Source: Verrucomicrobiota bacterium (GTDB lineage: Bacteria > Verrucomicrobiota > Verrucomicrobiia > Opitutales > Opitutaceae). From it: a stretch of DNA of 22,614 nt. Both the position numbers and the translations under genes were made by a program. A model generated the notes under the pieces. The model did no database searches. It had not been told where the DNA came from and worked only from the letters and a program-made list of their open reading frames with translations. Of the stretch, positions 1 to 6,660 are shown one piece after another (the stretch's first letter is position 1; each line of letters opens with the position of its first letter). Location of the stretch: the NCBI GenBank assembly GCA_023410155.1, contig JAEYQF010000029.1:1-22614 (forward strand), given 5' to 3'.

Positions 1-138
1 GGTGCGCAACGGCCCGGGAAGAAACTCCACGATGGCCGTGGCCAGCGGTGGATGCGCGGCCAGTCGCTGGCCGCGGGGGTCCAGGCGGCAGAGCGTTCCG
101 TCGAGGATGGCGGTGGCGGGAGCGGTCGGGGGATTCAC
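1..138 (-). CDS. Possible 5' end of an unknown gene (partial)
   Basis: An open frame on the minus strand runs off the left edge without a stop. A GTG at 138 would give a protein beginning VNPPTAPATAILDGTLCRLD, and the frame continues to the window end. It has the codon character of the neighbouring genes and would lie just downstream of the HDOD gene on the same strand, so it could be the next gene of that transcript. No ATG is in frame and there is no clear ribosome binding site. The frame stays open further upstream, where a TTG at 210 is an alternative start. No family was recognised. The call rests only on frame openness and position, so confidence is low. Confidence 0.35.
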   Translation of the reverse strand, partial: MNPPTAPATAILDGTLCRLDPRGQRLAAHPPLATAIVEFLPGPLRT

Positions 139-253
139 GGCTGGGAGGTGCAAGGCAACATCTTGCGGGAGGCGTTGGCCACAAGATTCTGCGGGTTCGC
201 GCGAACGCAAGAATGCGTGGACTCGCGCAGTTCCTCGTGGGCGCGGCCGACCT

Positions 254-1771
254 TCAACTGCGGCGTGCCGCCAAGGTGCCAGGATCGCCCACGATGGCGA
301 GCAAGCGGCGGATTAGACGCACGTGCTCGGTCGTGATCGTGATCTGGCGCGACTCCCGCCAGCCGACCAGAATGACGCCGCTCGCGTGTTGCTCGTCGAC
401 GATCGGTAGGAGTGCGAAGGCCCCAAGCAGCAGGGGTTCTCGCATCCACTCGGGCAGATAGGGCGTGATCTTCGGGTCGGCGGCGTGGTGGATCACGACA
501 TTTTCCCGGCGGCTGAGGCAGACACCGAAGACGTTGCGATCGTGAGCCCGCACGCGCGGGTGCGAGCGGAGCTGCTTGAACAGCGGGCCGTGTCCGTGCG
601 CGAGGCGGAAGTCTGCGTCGGGTGTCGGCTGCGAAAACAGCAGGCACTCGGGCGCGGCGAATCCGCGCCGCACACTGTCGAGCACGGCGAGCAGGAGCGT
701 CTCGCGCGAGCGACTGGGGTTGCCGCTGAGCGCCTGCAATCGCTCGATCTCAGACTCCCAGGTGAAACCGGCTCCACCCTCGCCCGCATGGGGCAGGGCG
801 GCCGCCGATGGCACGCTGTCGACGGGGTCGATGCCGGCACCGCGCAGCTTGATGCGGGCGAGACTCTCCGCCGGCAGACTGCGGAGCCTGAATGTGCGGC
901 GAAAGTGATCGAGTTGCGTGGCCGCGGTTTCCATCAGCGGCATGATCTCGTTCGCGAGCGCGGGGAGCTGCCGGCTGAATGTCTCCGCGATCGCTCGTGC
1001 CTGGCGGGCAAAATCCGCGGCGGTCAGTTCGGGGGAGAGCGCGAGCGCGGCGAGTTTCCCCGCAAACGAGGTGAGGGCCAGCATCTGCGCGGACGGAGAC
1101 GCATCGAGGACGGCGAGGGCTGACGGTGGCAGATCGCGCAACGTGACCAGGATTTCTTCAGGCAGATCGGCGGCTTTGAGCAGCTGATGACTGAGCTCCA
1201 GGGGAGTGAGGCCGAAGGTCCGGCGAAACGCTTCGTCCTCGGTGTCACCGCTGTCAGCGAGTTCCTGCGCCGCGTGGAAATCGTCCGCCATGGCGGTGAC
1301 CATCACGATGCGGCCGAAGTTGCGCAGGGCGGCGCAGACGAACGCCTGTTCCGGATCAAGGAGCAATCGCGACTGGGCGGCCGATTGAGCGATGCAGCCG
1401 GCCGTGAGAGCGAGTGCAGCGGCTTCGCGCTGCTCGTCGAGGCTGCGGGTGCGGGAGGTCTGCTCGAGCAGCATCAGCGACATCGCAAGCGAGCGGATGC
1501 GCTCGTAGCCGATCACGTGGATCGCCTGCGCGACGTTGGTGACGGGCACCGCGCCGGGATTGTAGCCGAAGGTGTTGGCCGCGCCGATGACTTTGCTGAG
1601 GATGACGGGATCCTTTTGGATCACCTCGGCGAGTTCCCCGACGGAGACCACGCTCGAGTTGCCCGAGAGCGTGCGCATGAGCTTCACGATCTCGGGCAAA
1701 CAGGCACACGCCTCGGACCGCAGTGCGGCGGAAGCGCGTTCGACGGTGCGGGAAGCCAGGGAAGTGTCCAC
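254..1771 (-). CDS. HDOD domain protein with C-terminal GAF-like region
   Basis: This is a 505-residue cytoplasmic protein. Residues about 22-285 match the HDOD pattern: 'LPEIVKLMRTLSG', then 'LAEVIQKDPVILSKVIGAAN', then 'VTNVAQAIHVIGYERIRSLA'. HDOD is a non-catalytic relative of the HD phosphohydrolase fold, found in bacterial signalling and regulatory proteins. Residues about 340-500 look like a GAF-type sensory module ('RETLLLAVLDSVRRGF' and 'ALLPIVDEQHASGVILVGW'). The GTG start at 1771 is preceded directly by an in-frame TAA and by GAAGAAGAAG at Shine-Dalgarno distance, so the start is well supported. Upstream on the same strand are a small reading frame and the valine-rich attenuator-like leader, which may control it. 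The ligand and output are unknown. Confidence 0.85.
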   Translation of the reverse strand: MDTSLASRTVERASAALRSEACACLPEIVKLMRTLSGNSSVVSVGELAEVIQKDPVILSKVIGAANTFGYNPGAVPVTNVAQAIHVIGYERIRSLAMSLMLLEQTSRTRSLDEQREAAALALTAGCIAQSAAQSRLLLDPEQAFVCAALRNFGRIVMVTAMADDFHAAQELADSGDTEDEAFRRTFGLTPLELSHQLLKAADLPEEILVTLRDLPPSALAVLDASPSAQMLALTSFAGKLAALALSPELTAADFARQARAIAETFSRQLPALANEIMPLMETAATQLDHFRRTFRLRSLPAESLARIKLRGAGIDPVDSVPSAAALPHAGEGGAGFTWESEIERLQALSGNPSRSRETLLLAVLDSVRRGFAAPECLLFSQPTPDADFRLAHGHGPLFKQLRSHPRVRAHDRNVFGVCLSRRENVVIHHAADPKITPYLPEWMREPLLLGAFALLPIVDEQHASGVILVGWRESRQITITTEHVRLIRRLLAIVGDPGTLAARRS

Positions 1772-1816
1772 TTAGCTTCTTCTTCGGCGCGGCGGGGGAG
1801 AAATTGAGCAGGCGTG

Positions 1817-1999
1817 TCAGCGTAACTGGGGCGTCGTGCGAGGCAGGCCGCGCTCCGAGCGAGCGCACAACTCAAGGAAGTCGTGGTGAGCGGTGGTCGG
1901 CGCGCTGGCGGTTCGGCGCATCGGCTCGAGCAGCGGCTGAGGTTGTTCCGTGCGCGGGTGAGCCGCGTTGCGGTCGGGAGTGAGGGTGATGTCTTTCAT
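1817..1999 (-). CDS. Possible 60-residue protein downstream of the attenuator-like hairpin
   Basis: A 60-codon frame with an ATG at 1999 starts 48 bases past the U-tract of the hairpin at 2055-2081 and ends 45 bases before the HDOD start. The translation begins MKDITLTPDRNAAHPRTEQP and is rich in Pro, Arg and Thr, with no recognisable domain, signal peptide or membrane segment. No Shine-Dalgarno sequence is visible. If the leader is an attenuator, this frame would be the first gene under its control, followed by the HDOD gene. It could equally be non-coding spacer in a high-GC genome, where chance frames of this length are common. Confidence 0.25.
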   Translation of the reverse strand: MKDITLTPDRNAAHPRTEQPQPLLEPMRRTASAPTTAHHDFLELCARSERGLPRTTPQLR

Positions 2000-2046
2000 G
2001 GCGGTGTTTGTGGGTTAGCGCCCGCCCGGGCTGTCACCGCAGGAGC

Positions 2047-2081
2047 AAAAAAAAGCCCCTCCGGTGTGGCACCGGAGGGGC
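2047..2081 (-). terminator. Rho-independent terminator, probably the attenuator of the valine-rich leader
   Basis: Read on the minus strand, GCCCCTCCGGTG (2081-2070), a 3-base loop, and the perfect complement CACCGGAGGGGC (2066-2055) are followed by eight T (2054-2047). The stem is 12 bp without mismatch. It lies 17 bases past the stop codon of a 35-codon leader peptide. A stretch inside that leader (2109-2102, GGAGGGGC) is identical to the 3' arm, so it could pair with the 5' arm and form a competing antiterminator. Confidence 0.85.
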
Positions 2082-2097
2082 AAATTCGTGTGAACGA

Positions 2098-2205
2098 TCA
2101 GGCCCCTCCCGGCGCGTGGGTAACGACGACGGAAACGACGGAGGCGACGACCACGGAAGCGAGGTCGGAGGGAACGGCCGAAGTTTTCGTGCGGAGGAGG
2201 GACAT
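2098..2205 (-). CDS. Valine-rich leader peptide (ilvB-leader-like)
   Basis: This is a 35-codon frame from ATG 2205 to TGA 2098, too short for ordinary gene calling. Residues 17-29 read SVVVASVVSVVVT, with nine valines in the whole peptide, and the end reads HAPGGA. The layout resembles the E. coli ilvB leader peptide, which has a run of valines followed by a short tail ending near a terminator. The codons for residues 33-35 contain GGAGGGGC, which can pair with the 5' arm of the terminator at 2055-2081. Ribosomes stalled on the valine codons would leave this segment free, and ribosomes reaching the stop codon would cover it. No clear Shine-Dalgarno precedes the ATG. The GTC/GTT/TCC run is also low-complexity DNA, so chance is not excluded. 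Confidence 0.55.
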   Translation of the reverse strand: MSLLRTKTSAVPSDLASVVVASVVSVVVTHAPGGA

Positions 2206-2238
2206 GCGTGTGGGTTGAAAAAGCTCGGCTCGTGGTCC

Positions 2239-2269
2239 GGTGTCAAGCCGCGGTCTGGAATTTGACACC
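2239..2269. promoter_or_regulatory. Inverted repeat with TTGACA on both strands; possible operator or promoter
   Basis: GGTGTCAA (2239-2246) and TTGACACC (2262-2269) are perfect 8-base inverted copies 15 bases apart. A second dyad, CCGCGGT (2248-2254) and ACCGCGG (2266-2272), overlaps it. The minus-strand copy is a consensus -35 hexamer (2246-2241) upstream of the valine-rich leader. At 17 bases the expected -10 reads CTTTTT, which is a poor match. The repeat lies downstream of the secreted-protein gene at 2304, so a role in ending that transcript is the alternative. Confidence 0.4.
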
Positions 2270-2303
2270 GCGGTGCACGCCGGGCAAAGGCAGCATCAGC
2301 GGC

Positions 2304-2942
2304 TCAGCGCATCGGGCCGAGCGCGCGATCGAGTCCGCTTCGACGGCTCCCGCGCGGATCGTAGTAGTCGCAGGGCAGGTAGTCGCCCTTGATGCGGCTT
2401 TCCGCGTAGCCGACGCCCACGGTCAGACTTGGGGTGAGGTTGGTCTCAACATACACGGCGCCGCCGAGTTCGCTATAGTTCCCACTGCCCCAGCCGGCGA
2501 ACAGGGTCACATAACCGTGCAGCTCCGGGCCCCGGCGCACTTTGACCCCGATAGGCGGCGTCGGACCCACGGAGGATGCGCCTGCCGCGGAGGCGGTGCT
2601 GTCGTCGTCGGCCGGAATCACCCGCGCGGCCAGCACATCCAACTGCGCGCGTTGCTCGGCCGTGAGTTGCTCGACACCGGCGTTGCGCAGCTCGTCTGCG
2701 CTCAAGCGTGCGGTGAACTCCTTTGCCCGCGGTTCGCGGGAAACGAAACGTGTGGCGGCGATATCGCGGCGGACCAGCGCGTCGAGCACTGCGAGCTGGT
2801 TGGAGTCGAGGCGATCCAGTCCGGCCGCGGAGTTCTCCGCAGCGGACAATGTCCGCGTGAAACGCACATCTTCGGCAGCTTGTGCGACTGGCGCGAGCGC
2901 CGCGCCGATCAGGAGCAGGAGGGAGACAGTGAGACGTTTCAT
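2304..2942 (-). CDS. Secreted protein of unknown function
   Basis: This is a 212-residue protein with a classic signal peptide: MKR, a hydrophobic run LTVSLLLLIGAALAPV, and a likely cleavage after AQA at residue 22. The middle (about 30-125) is helical and charged, with motifs such as 'RLDSNQLAVLDALVRRDI' and 'LSADELRNAGVEQLTAEQRA'. The last 75 residues alternate small, aromatic and glycine residues ('GYVTLFAGWGSGNYSELGGA', 'LTVGVGYAESRI'), which suggests beta strands such as a small outer-membrane or envelope domain. It lies 76 bases downstream of the esterase gene on the same strand, so the two may be co-transcribed. No family was recognised and no catalytic motif is seen. Confidence 0.75.
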   Translation of the reverse strand: MKRLTVSLLLLIGAALAPVAQAAEDVRFTRTLSAAENSAAGLDRLDSNQLAVLDALVRRDIAATRFVSREPRAKEFTARLSADELRNAGVEQLTAEQRAQLDVLAARVIPADDDSTASAAGASSVGPTPPIGVKVRRGPELHGYVTLFAGWGSGNYSELGGAVYVETNLTPSLTVGVGYAESRIKGDYLPCDYYDPRGSRRSGLDRALGPMR

Positions 2943-3018
2943 AGCGGAGAATCGTTGAGCGAAGACGCCCGCGGCGTCGGGCGGGTTCCATCAAGTTGAA
3001 CGGTGACAGCGGCGCAAC

Positions 3019-4125
3019 TCACTTGAAGAGCAGTGGAAGAAACTCGCCGAGATAGCGGCGCCACACCGGCCACTCGTGTCCGCCTGGAGTCAGTTGCCAT
3101 GTGTGACGGATGTCCTTCGCCGAGAGCCAGCCGACAAACTTCCTGTTCTGCTCCAGCAGAAAATCGTCCTCGCCGATCGCGACCCAGAGGAGACGCGGCT
3201 CGCCGGATTTCTTGGCGCTCGCTTCCGCGAGCGAGCGGAAGGTTTGGTCGAGATTCTCCGTGGGCGCACTGGAGCTGAAGCCGCCGATCCAGCCGAACAG
3301 ATCACCGTGCTTGAGGCCGATGTTGAGAGAGTGTCCGCCGCCCATGGAGAGACCGACGATGGCCCGGTTTGCGGCGTCACGCTTGATTGGATACGCGCTC
3401 TCGACCAGCGGCATCACTTCGCTGATCAGCTCCTGCTCCATCGCGGCGAGATTGTTCGCGCCGTAGTCGGACGGCCGCGGGCCGGTCGGGATCGGCACCG
3501 GGTGGCCATTGGTCATCACGATGATCGCGGGCACGGCGCGTTTTTGTGTGAGGAGATTGTCCGCGATGAAATTGGCGCGACCGTTTTCGGCCCAAGCGGT
3601 TTCGTCATCGCCGAAGCCGTGCAACAGGTAAACGACCGGATACGTCGTGGCCCCGCGCGCGTCGAATCCAGGTGGCGTGTAAACCTGGATCGCGTTGGTT
3701 TGCTGCCGGGTCTTCGAGTAGAACGTGTGACGATGAATCACGCCGTGCGGGACGTTTTCCACCGCGGCGAGCGAGCCCGGAATTTCGAACATGCTTTCGC
3801 TGCGGATCCATTTCTTGATCGCGCGATTCAGCGGGTCGGTGACGGTCGCGCCGTCGAGCCCAAACGTGTAAGAATAGATCTCGGGCGCGAGCGGCCCAAT
3901 CGTGAGATTCCACACGCCATGTGCGTCTTTCGTCATCAGCTGTGGCTCCTTGCTGAGGCCTTGCACGGCGACAGCGGAAGCCTGCGGGGCGAAAAACCGT
4001 AGCGTCACGCGGCGGTCGGCGTGCACTTCGGGCGAGACTAGGCTGGGCGGCTGTTGAGCGGAGAGGGAGAGCGCCGAAACGATCCATGCACACAACCAAA
4101 GGACGGGGCGGGGTAGTCGATTCAT
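3019..4125 (-). CDS. Secreted CE1-family-like esterase (feruloyl or acetylxylan esterase type)
   Basis: This is a 368-residue alpha/beta-hydrolase. A signal peptide covers residues 1-23 (LSLSA then QQ). Residues about 30-115 form an immunoglobulin-like E-set module ('RRVTLRFFAPQASAVAVQGL', 'GVWNLTIGPLAPEIYSYTFG') of the kind found ahead of CE1 esterases. The catalytic domain follows: 'YPVVYLLHGFGDDETAW', nucleophile Ser260 in GLSMGGG, probable acid Asp320 or Asp321 in 'IGEDDF', and His350 in 'GGHEWPVW'. Family members release feruloyl or acetyl groups from plant polysaccharides, and the exact substrate cannot be read here. The start at 4125 is chosen because it gives the signal peptide; the frame stays open to 4227 but the extra 34 residues are arginine-rich and overlap the 22-bp repeats. 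Confidence 0.85.
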   Translation of the reverse strand: MNRLPRPVLWLCAWIVSALSLSAQQPPSLVSPEVHADRRVTLRFFAPQASAVAVQGLSKEPQLMTKDAHGVWNLTIGPLAPEIYSYTFGLDGATVTDPLNRAIKKWIRSESMFEIPGSLAAVENVPHGVIHRHTFYSKTRQQTNAIQVYTPPGFDARGATTYPVVYLLHGFGDDETAWAENGRANFIADNLLTQKRAVPAIIVMTNGHPVPIPTGPRPSDYGANNLAAMEQELISEVMPLVESAYPIKRDAANRAIVGLSMGGGHSLNIGLKHGDLFGWIGGFSSSAPTENLDQTFRSLAEASAKKSGEPRLLWVAIGEDDFLLEQNRKFVGWLSAKDIRHTWQLTPGGHEWPVWRRYLGEFLPLLFK

Positions 4126-4189
4126 GAGCAGAAGAATACGCGTGAGGGCGAGACGTGCCAATCGCTGAAACGGTTCACGCCCCCGAGCG

Positions 4190-4299
4190 GATCGGGTCGC
4201 GCCAGAGTGTGCACAGCGTCGCGCCAAAGTGCGGACCGGGTCGGGACACGTTGCGGCATGGCTCGGGCCGAGGTGTGGCTCGGGTCGGGACCAGGTGCA
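4190..4299. repeat. Tandem array of five 22-bp units
   Basis: Five contiguous units of exactly 22 bases start at 4190, 4212, 4234, 4256 and 4278. They are degenerate but share fixed positions with three further units at 8660-8725: G at 5, TCG at 8-10, G at 12, C at 14 and TG at 19-20. The middle of the best-preserved unit reads GGTCGGGACC, a small dyad. The array lies between the divergent esterase (start 4125) and tcdA (start 4405), so it sits in both upstream regions. There are no unique spacers, so it is not a CRISPR array. Confidence 0.85.
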
Positions 4300-4404
4300 G
4301 CCCGGCGTGACGCTGAATCGGTCGTGCGCGGATCAATGCCCGAGGGTAAAGGGTTTCACCGGGTTTTCGCGTTGCGGGGCCGGGAGGCGTGGTAGACTGG
4401 CGGG

Positions 4405-5199
4405 ATGTCGTCGTCGGATTACGAAGATCGTTTTGGTGGAGTGGGTCGCCTGGTCGGGCGCGCGGGACTCGAGCGACTGCGCGCCGCACACGTGGCGGTC
4501 GTCGGCGTGGGTGGTGTCGGCTCGTGGGCAGTGGAGGCGTTGGCGCGAAGTGGCGTGGGTGCCATCACCTTGATCGATCTCGACGATGTGTGTGTGACCA
4601 ACGTGAACCGGCAGTTGCCGGCGCTCGACGGGCAGATCGGCCGGCCCAAGGTCACGGTGCTGGCGGAGCGCGTGGCGGCGATCAATCCGGGTTGTCGCGT
4701 GACCGCCGTGACGGAGTTTTTCACGGAGAGGTCGGCGGAGCGTTTGCTGGCCGGCGGCTTCGATTATGTGATCGATGCGATTGATAGTCTGTCGAACAAA
4801 GCCCTGCTGGTGGCCGAGTGCGTGAAGAGGAGAATGCCGGTGCTGACGATCGGAGGAGCCGGTGGGCGACGGGATCCGACGCAGGTGCGCACGGGCGATC
4901 TGGGCGACGCGTGGGGCGATGAATTGTTGCGGCTTGTGCGGCGGAAGCTGAGGCGGGAGCACGGCTTCGAGCACGGCACGCAGACGGGCAAGATGCACTT
5001 TGGCGTGCGTTGCGTGTGGTCGAGCGAGCAGCAGGTTTTCCCGTGGGCGAACGGCACATGCGCGGCGGAGCCGGAGCCGGGCAGCAATCTCAAGCTGGAT
5101 TGCGAGAGTGGCTTCGGCACGGCCGCGTTTGTGACGGGTGCCTTCGGCCTGGCCGCGGCAGGCGAGGTCGTGCGCGAACTGGCGAGGCGGGAAAAGTGA
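4405..5199 (+). CDS. tcdA: tRNA threonylcarbamoyladenosine dehydratase TcdA
   Basis: This is a 264-residue E1-like enzyme of the ThiF/MoeB/UBA superfamily, subgroup TcdA (CsdL, YgdL). It catalyses ATP-dependent cyclisation of t6A37 to ct6A in tRNAs reading ANN codons. Residues 33-40 give the nucleotide-binding glycine motif (VGVGGVGS) and 57-72 give 'IDLDDVCVTNVNRQ', with the Asp and Arg typical of adenylating E1 enzymes. 'FDYVIDAIDSLSNKALLV' (119-136) and 'GGAGGRRDPTQV' (150-161) follow the TcdA pattern, as does the C-terminal 'FGTAAFVTGAFGLAAAGEVV'. Length agrees with the family. A TAGACT hexamer at 4393-4398 sits only six bases before the ATG, so a near-leaderless mRNA is possible. A sufE-type gene lies close by on the other strand. 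Confidence 0.92.
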   Translation: MSSSDYEDRFGGVGRLVGRAGLERLRAAHVAVVGVGGVGSWAVEALARSGVGAITLIDLDDVCVTNVNRQLPALDGQIGRPKVTVLAERVAAINPGCRVTAVTEFFTERSAERLLAGGFDYVIDAIDSLSNKALLVAECVKRRMPVLTIGGAGGRRDPTQVRTGDLGDAWGDELLRLVRRKLRREHGFEHGTQTGKMHFGVRCVWSSEQQVFPWANGTCAAEPEPGSNLKLDCESGFGTAAFVTGAFGLAAAGEVVRELARREK

Positions 5200-5279
5200 T
5201 GCGGCCCGGCCACGCCGCGGCGGCTGCTGCGCGAGAGAGTGGCGCCGCGTTTTCACCGGGACGCGTTGGACCGCGTCAG

Positions 5280-6146
5280 TCACGGCGCTCCAAACAGCAC
5301 GCAGAAATTCCGGTGTGTTTGTTCGGCCAGTTCGTGGCGATCAATTCCAAGCCACGCTGCAAGGCCTGTGTAAGCGGCATCGAGATTGGCGGGATGGTTG
5401 ACGATCGATCCGCCGGGTTCCCGCGGCAGTCGGTGAGTGGCCCACTCTTTTGGGAGCGGCATTGCGGGCGCGTCGGATTCGACGAGTAGGCGATCGCGCG
5501 GGATCGCGCGGAAGACGGGCTCCAGTTTCTTCGCGCGACGCGGATCGAGGAAGTAGCCGTTGAACGAAAAATACGCGCCGAGCGCGGCGAACTGTTTCAC
5601 GAGTTCGGCCGAGCCGGCGTAGGCATGGAGCAGGAAACCACGCGCGGGCCGCGGAGTGGAGCGGAGCGTGTCGTGCAGCGCGCCCCATGCGTCGAGGCAG
5701 TGGATTGTCGCCGGCAAATCGCGCTCGGCGGCAAGCTCGAGCTGCCGGCGAAAGACGTCGATCTGCTCGTCGAGCGACGCGCGGCGCAGTCCGGCGAGGC
5801 GAGGATCGTCGGGACGTGCGCGGTCGAGCATCCAGCGGTCGAGGCCGATCTCACCGATGCTCGCGCCGGGAGTGTCATCGAGCGCTTTGATCAGCGCGCA
5901 AGCCCAGTTATCCGAGCGATTGCCCGCGTGCCAGGGATGCACGCCGAAACTCGGCATCAAGCGGAGACTTGCAGGGGCGAATGACTCATCGGTGCAGATG
6001 CGTTTCACCTCATCCCAGTCCGATTCGCTGGAGCCATTGACCACCGCGGCGACGACGCCTGTCGCGGCGAGATCGCCCAGCACCCGTTCACGATGAGGGA
6101 GCAGCCACTCGTCGTGGTAGTGGCAATGAGCATCGGTCAGCCGCAT
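5280..6146 (-). CDS. TatD-family metal-dependent hydrolase
   Basis: This is a 288-residue amidohydrolase-fold protein of the TatD group, whose characterised members are metal-dependent 3'-5' DNA or RNA exonucleases. The expected metal ligands are all present: His7 and His9 (DAHCHYH), Glu99 (IGEIGLD), His149 (TIHCLDAW), His174 (LLHAYAG) and Asp225 (VESDAP). The ATG at 6146 gives the canonical N-terminus. It lies 24 bases downstream of the sufE-type gene on the same strand, so the two are probably co-transcribed, and it converges with tcdA across an 80-base gap. It differs from E. coli TatD in details such as 'RGFLLHAYAG', so the specific substrate is not assigned. Confidence 0.88.
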   Translation of the reverse strand: MRLTDAHCHYHDEWLLPHRERVLGDLAATGVVAAVVNGSSESDWDEVKRICTDESFAPASLRLMPSFGVHPWHAGNRSDNWACALIKALDDTPGASIGEIGLDRWMLDRARPDDPRLAGLRRASLDEQIDVFRRQLELAAERDLPATIHCLDAWGALHDTLRSTPRPARGFLLHAYAGSAELVKQFAALGAYFSFNGYFLDPRRAKKLEPVFRAIPRDRLLVESDAPAMPLPKEWATHRLPREPGGSIVNHPANLDAAYTGLAAWLGIDRHELAEQTHRNFCVLFGAP

Positions 6147-6170
6147 GACAGTGAGGACGTTCGGAGCGGC

Positions 6171-6581
6171 TTAGACGTGTGCCGCGGCGAAACCGCGGAT
6201 GCGTGCGCGGACGGCGGAGAGGCCGTTGCGCCGGGTGGGAGAGAGATTACGTGTAATGCCGAGCGTGCCGAGCGGATCGGTGTCGAGCGCAACAATTTCC
6301 ACCGGCGTCGCGCCGCTGAAGAATTCGGCGAGGAAAATCACGAGTGCTCGCACGATGGGCGAATCGGCGTCGCCCTGGTAGAAACACTTCCCGTCGCGAT
6401 GCTCGCAGACCAGCCAGACGGGTGAGACACATCCTGCGATTCGGTAAGTTTCGACCCGCAGCTCAGATGGCATCGGCGGCACTCGACGCGCGCGGTCGGA
6501 CAGGAAGGCGAGACGCTCCTGCGGGTCGTCGATGAACGCCGCTTCATCGAGCAGCTGCTGCTGTTTTGCGGCTAAGAACAT
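6171..6581 (-). CDS. SufE/CsdE-family sulfur acceptor protein
   Basis: This is a 136-residue protein when started at ATG 6581; the frame stays open to 6734, but the extension is not SufE-like. SufE proteins accept persulfide sulfur from a cysteine desulfurase (SufS or CsdA) for Fe-S cluster assembly and related sulfur transfer. The signature 'IAGCVSPVWLVCE' places the acceptor cysteine at residue 51, the same number as in E. coli SufE, which supports this start. 'DDPQERLAFLSDRAR' and 'FFSGATPVEIVALDTDPLGT' match the family pattern. It lies 24 bases upstream of the TatD gene and near tcdA. In E. coli csdE sits beside csdL (tcdA), so a CsdE-like role is possible. No desulfurase gene is in the window. 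Confidence 0.88.
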   Translation of the reverse strand: MFLAAKQQQLLDEAAFIDDPQERLAFLSDRARRVPPMPSELRVETYRIAGCVSPVWLVCEHRDGKCFYQGDADSPIVRALVIFLAEFFSGATPVEIVALDTDPLGTLGITRNLSPTRRNGLSAVRARIRGFAAAHV

Positions 6582-6610
6582 GTGAAACGCGAGCCTGATG
6601 AAATGTGTGC

Positions 6611-6639
6611 TTAAATCCAAACGAAGTTGGCCGTAATAT
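6611..6639 (+). promoter_or_regulatory. Possible sigma-70-type promoter
   Basis: TTAAAT (6611-6616) and TAATAT (6634-6639) are separated by 17 bases in a locally AT-rich stretch between the divergent sufE-type gene and the plus-strand gene at 6661. The -10 hexamer is good and the -35 is weak. Transcription would begin about 10-15 bases before the start codon. Confidence 0.4.
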
Positions 6640-6660
6640 GGATTAACAGTGGATCTCATC

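Noticed and set aside
2..647. Overlapping plus- and minus-strand frames near the left edge
   Set aside because: They lie across the HDOD C-terminus in other frames and show no domain; only the minus frame running off the edge (1-138) was kept, at low confidence.
1187..1807. Plus-strand open frame opposite the HDOD gene
   Set aside because: The minus frame carries a coherent HDOD domain with a Shine-Dalgarno-supported start; the plus frame has no domain.
4190..4299. CRISPR array
   Set aside because: The 22-bp units are directly adjacent with no unique spacers, and no cas genes are present.
5200..5279. Shared terminator between convergent tcdA and tatD
   Set aside because: The gap is GC-rich with small self-complementary pieces, but no stem followed by a T-tract was found on either strand.
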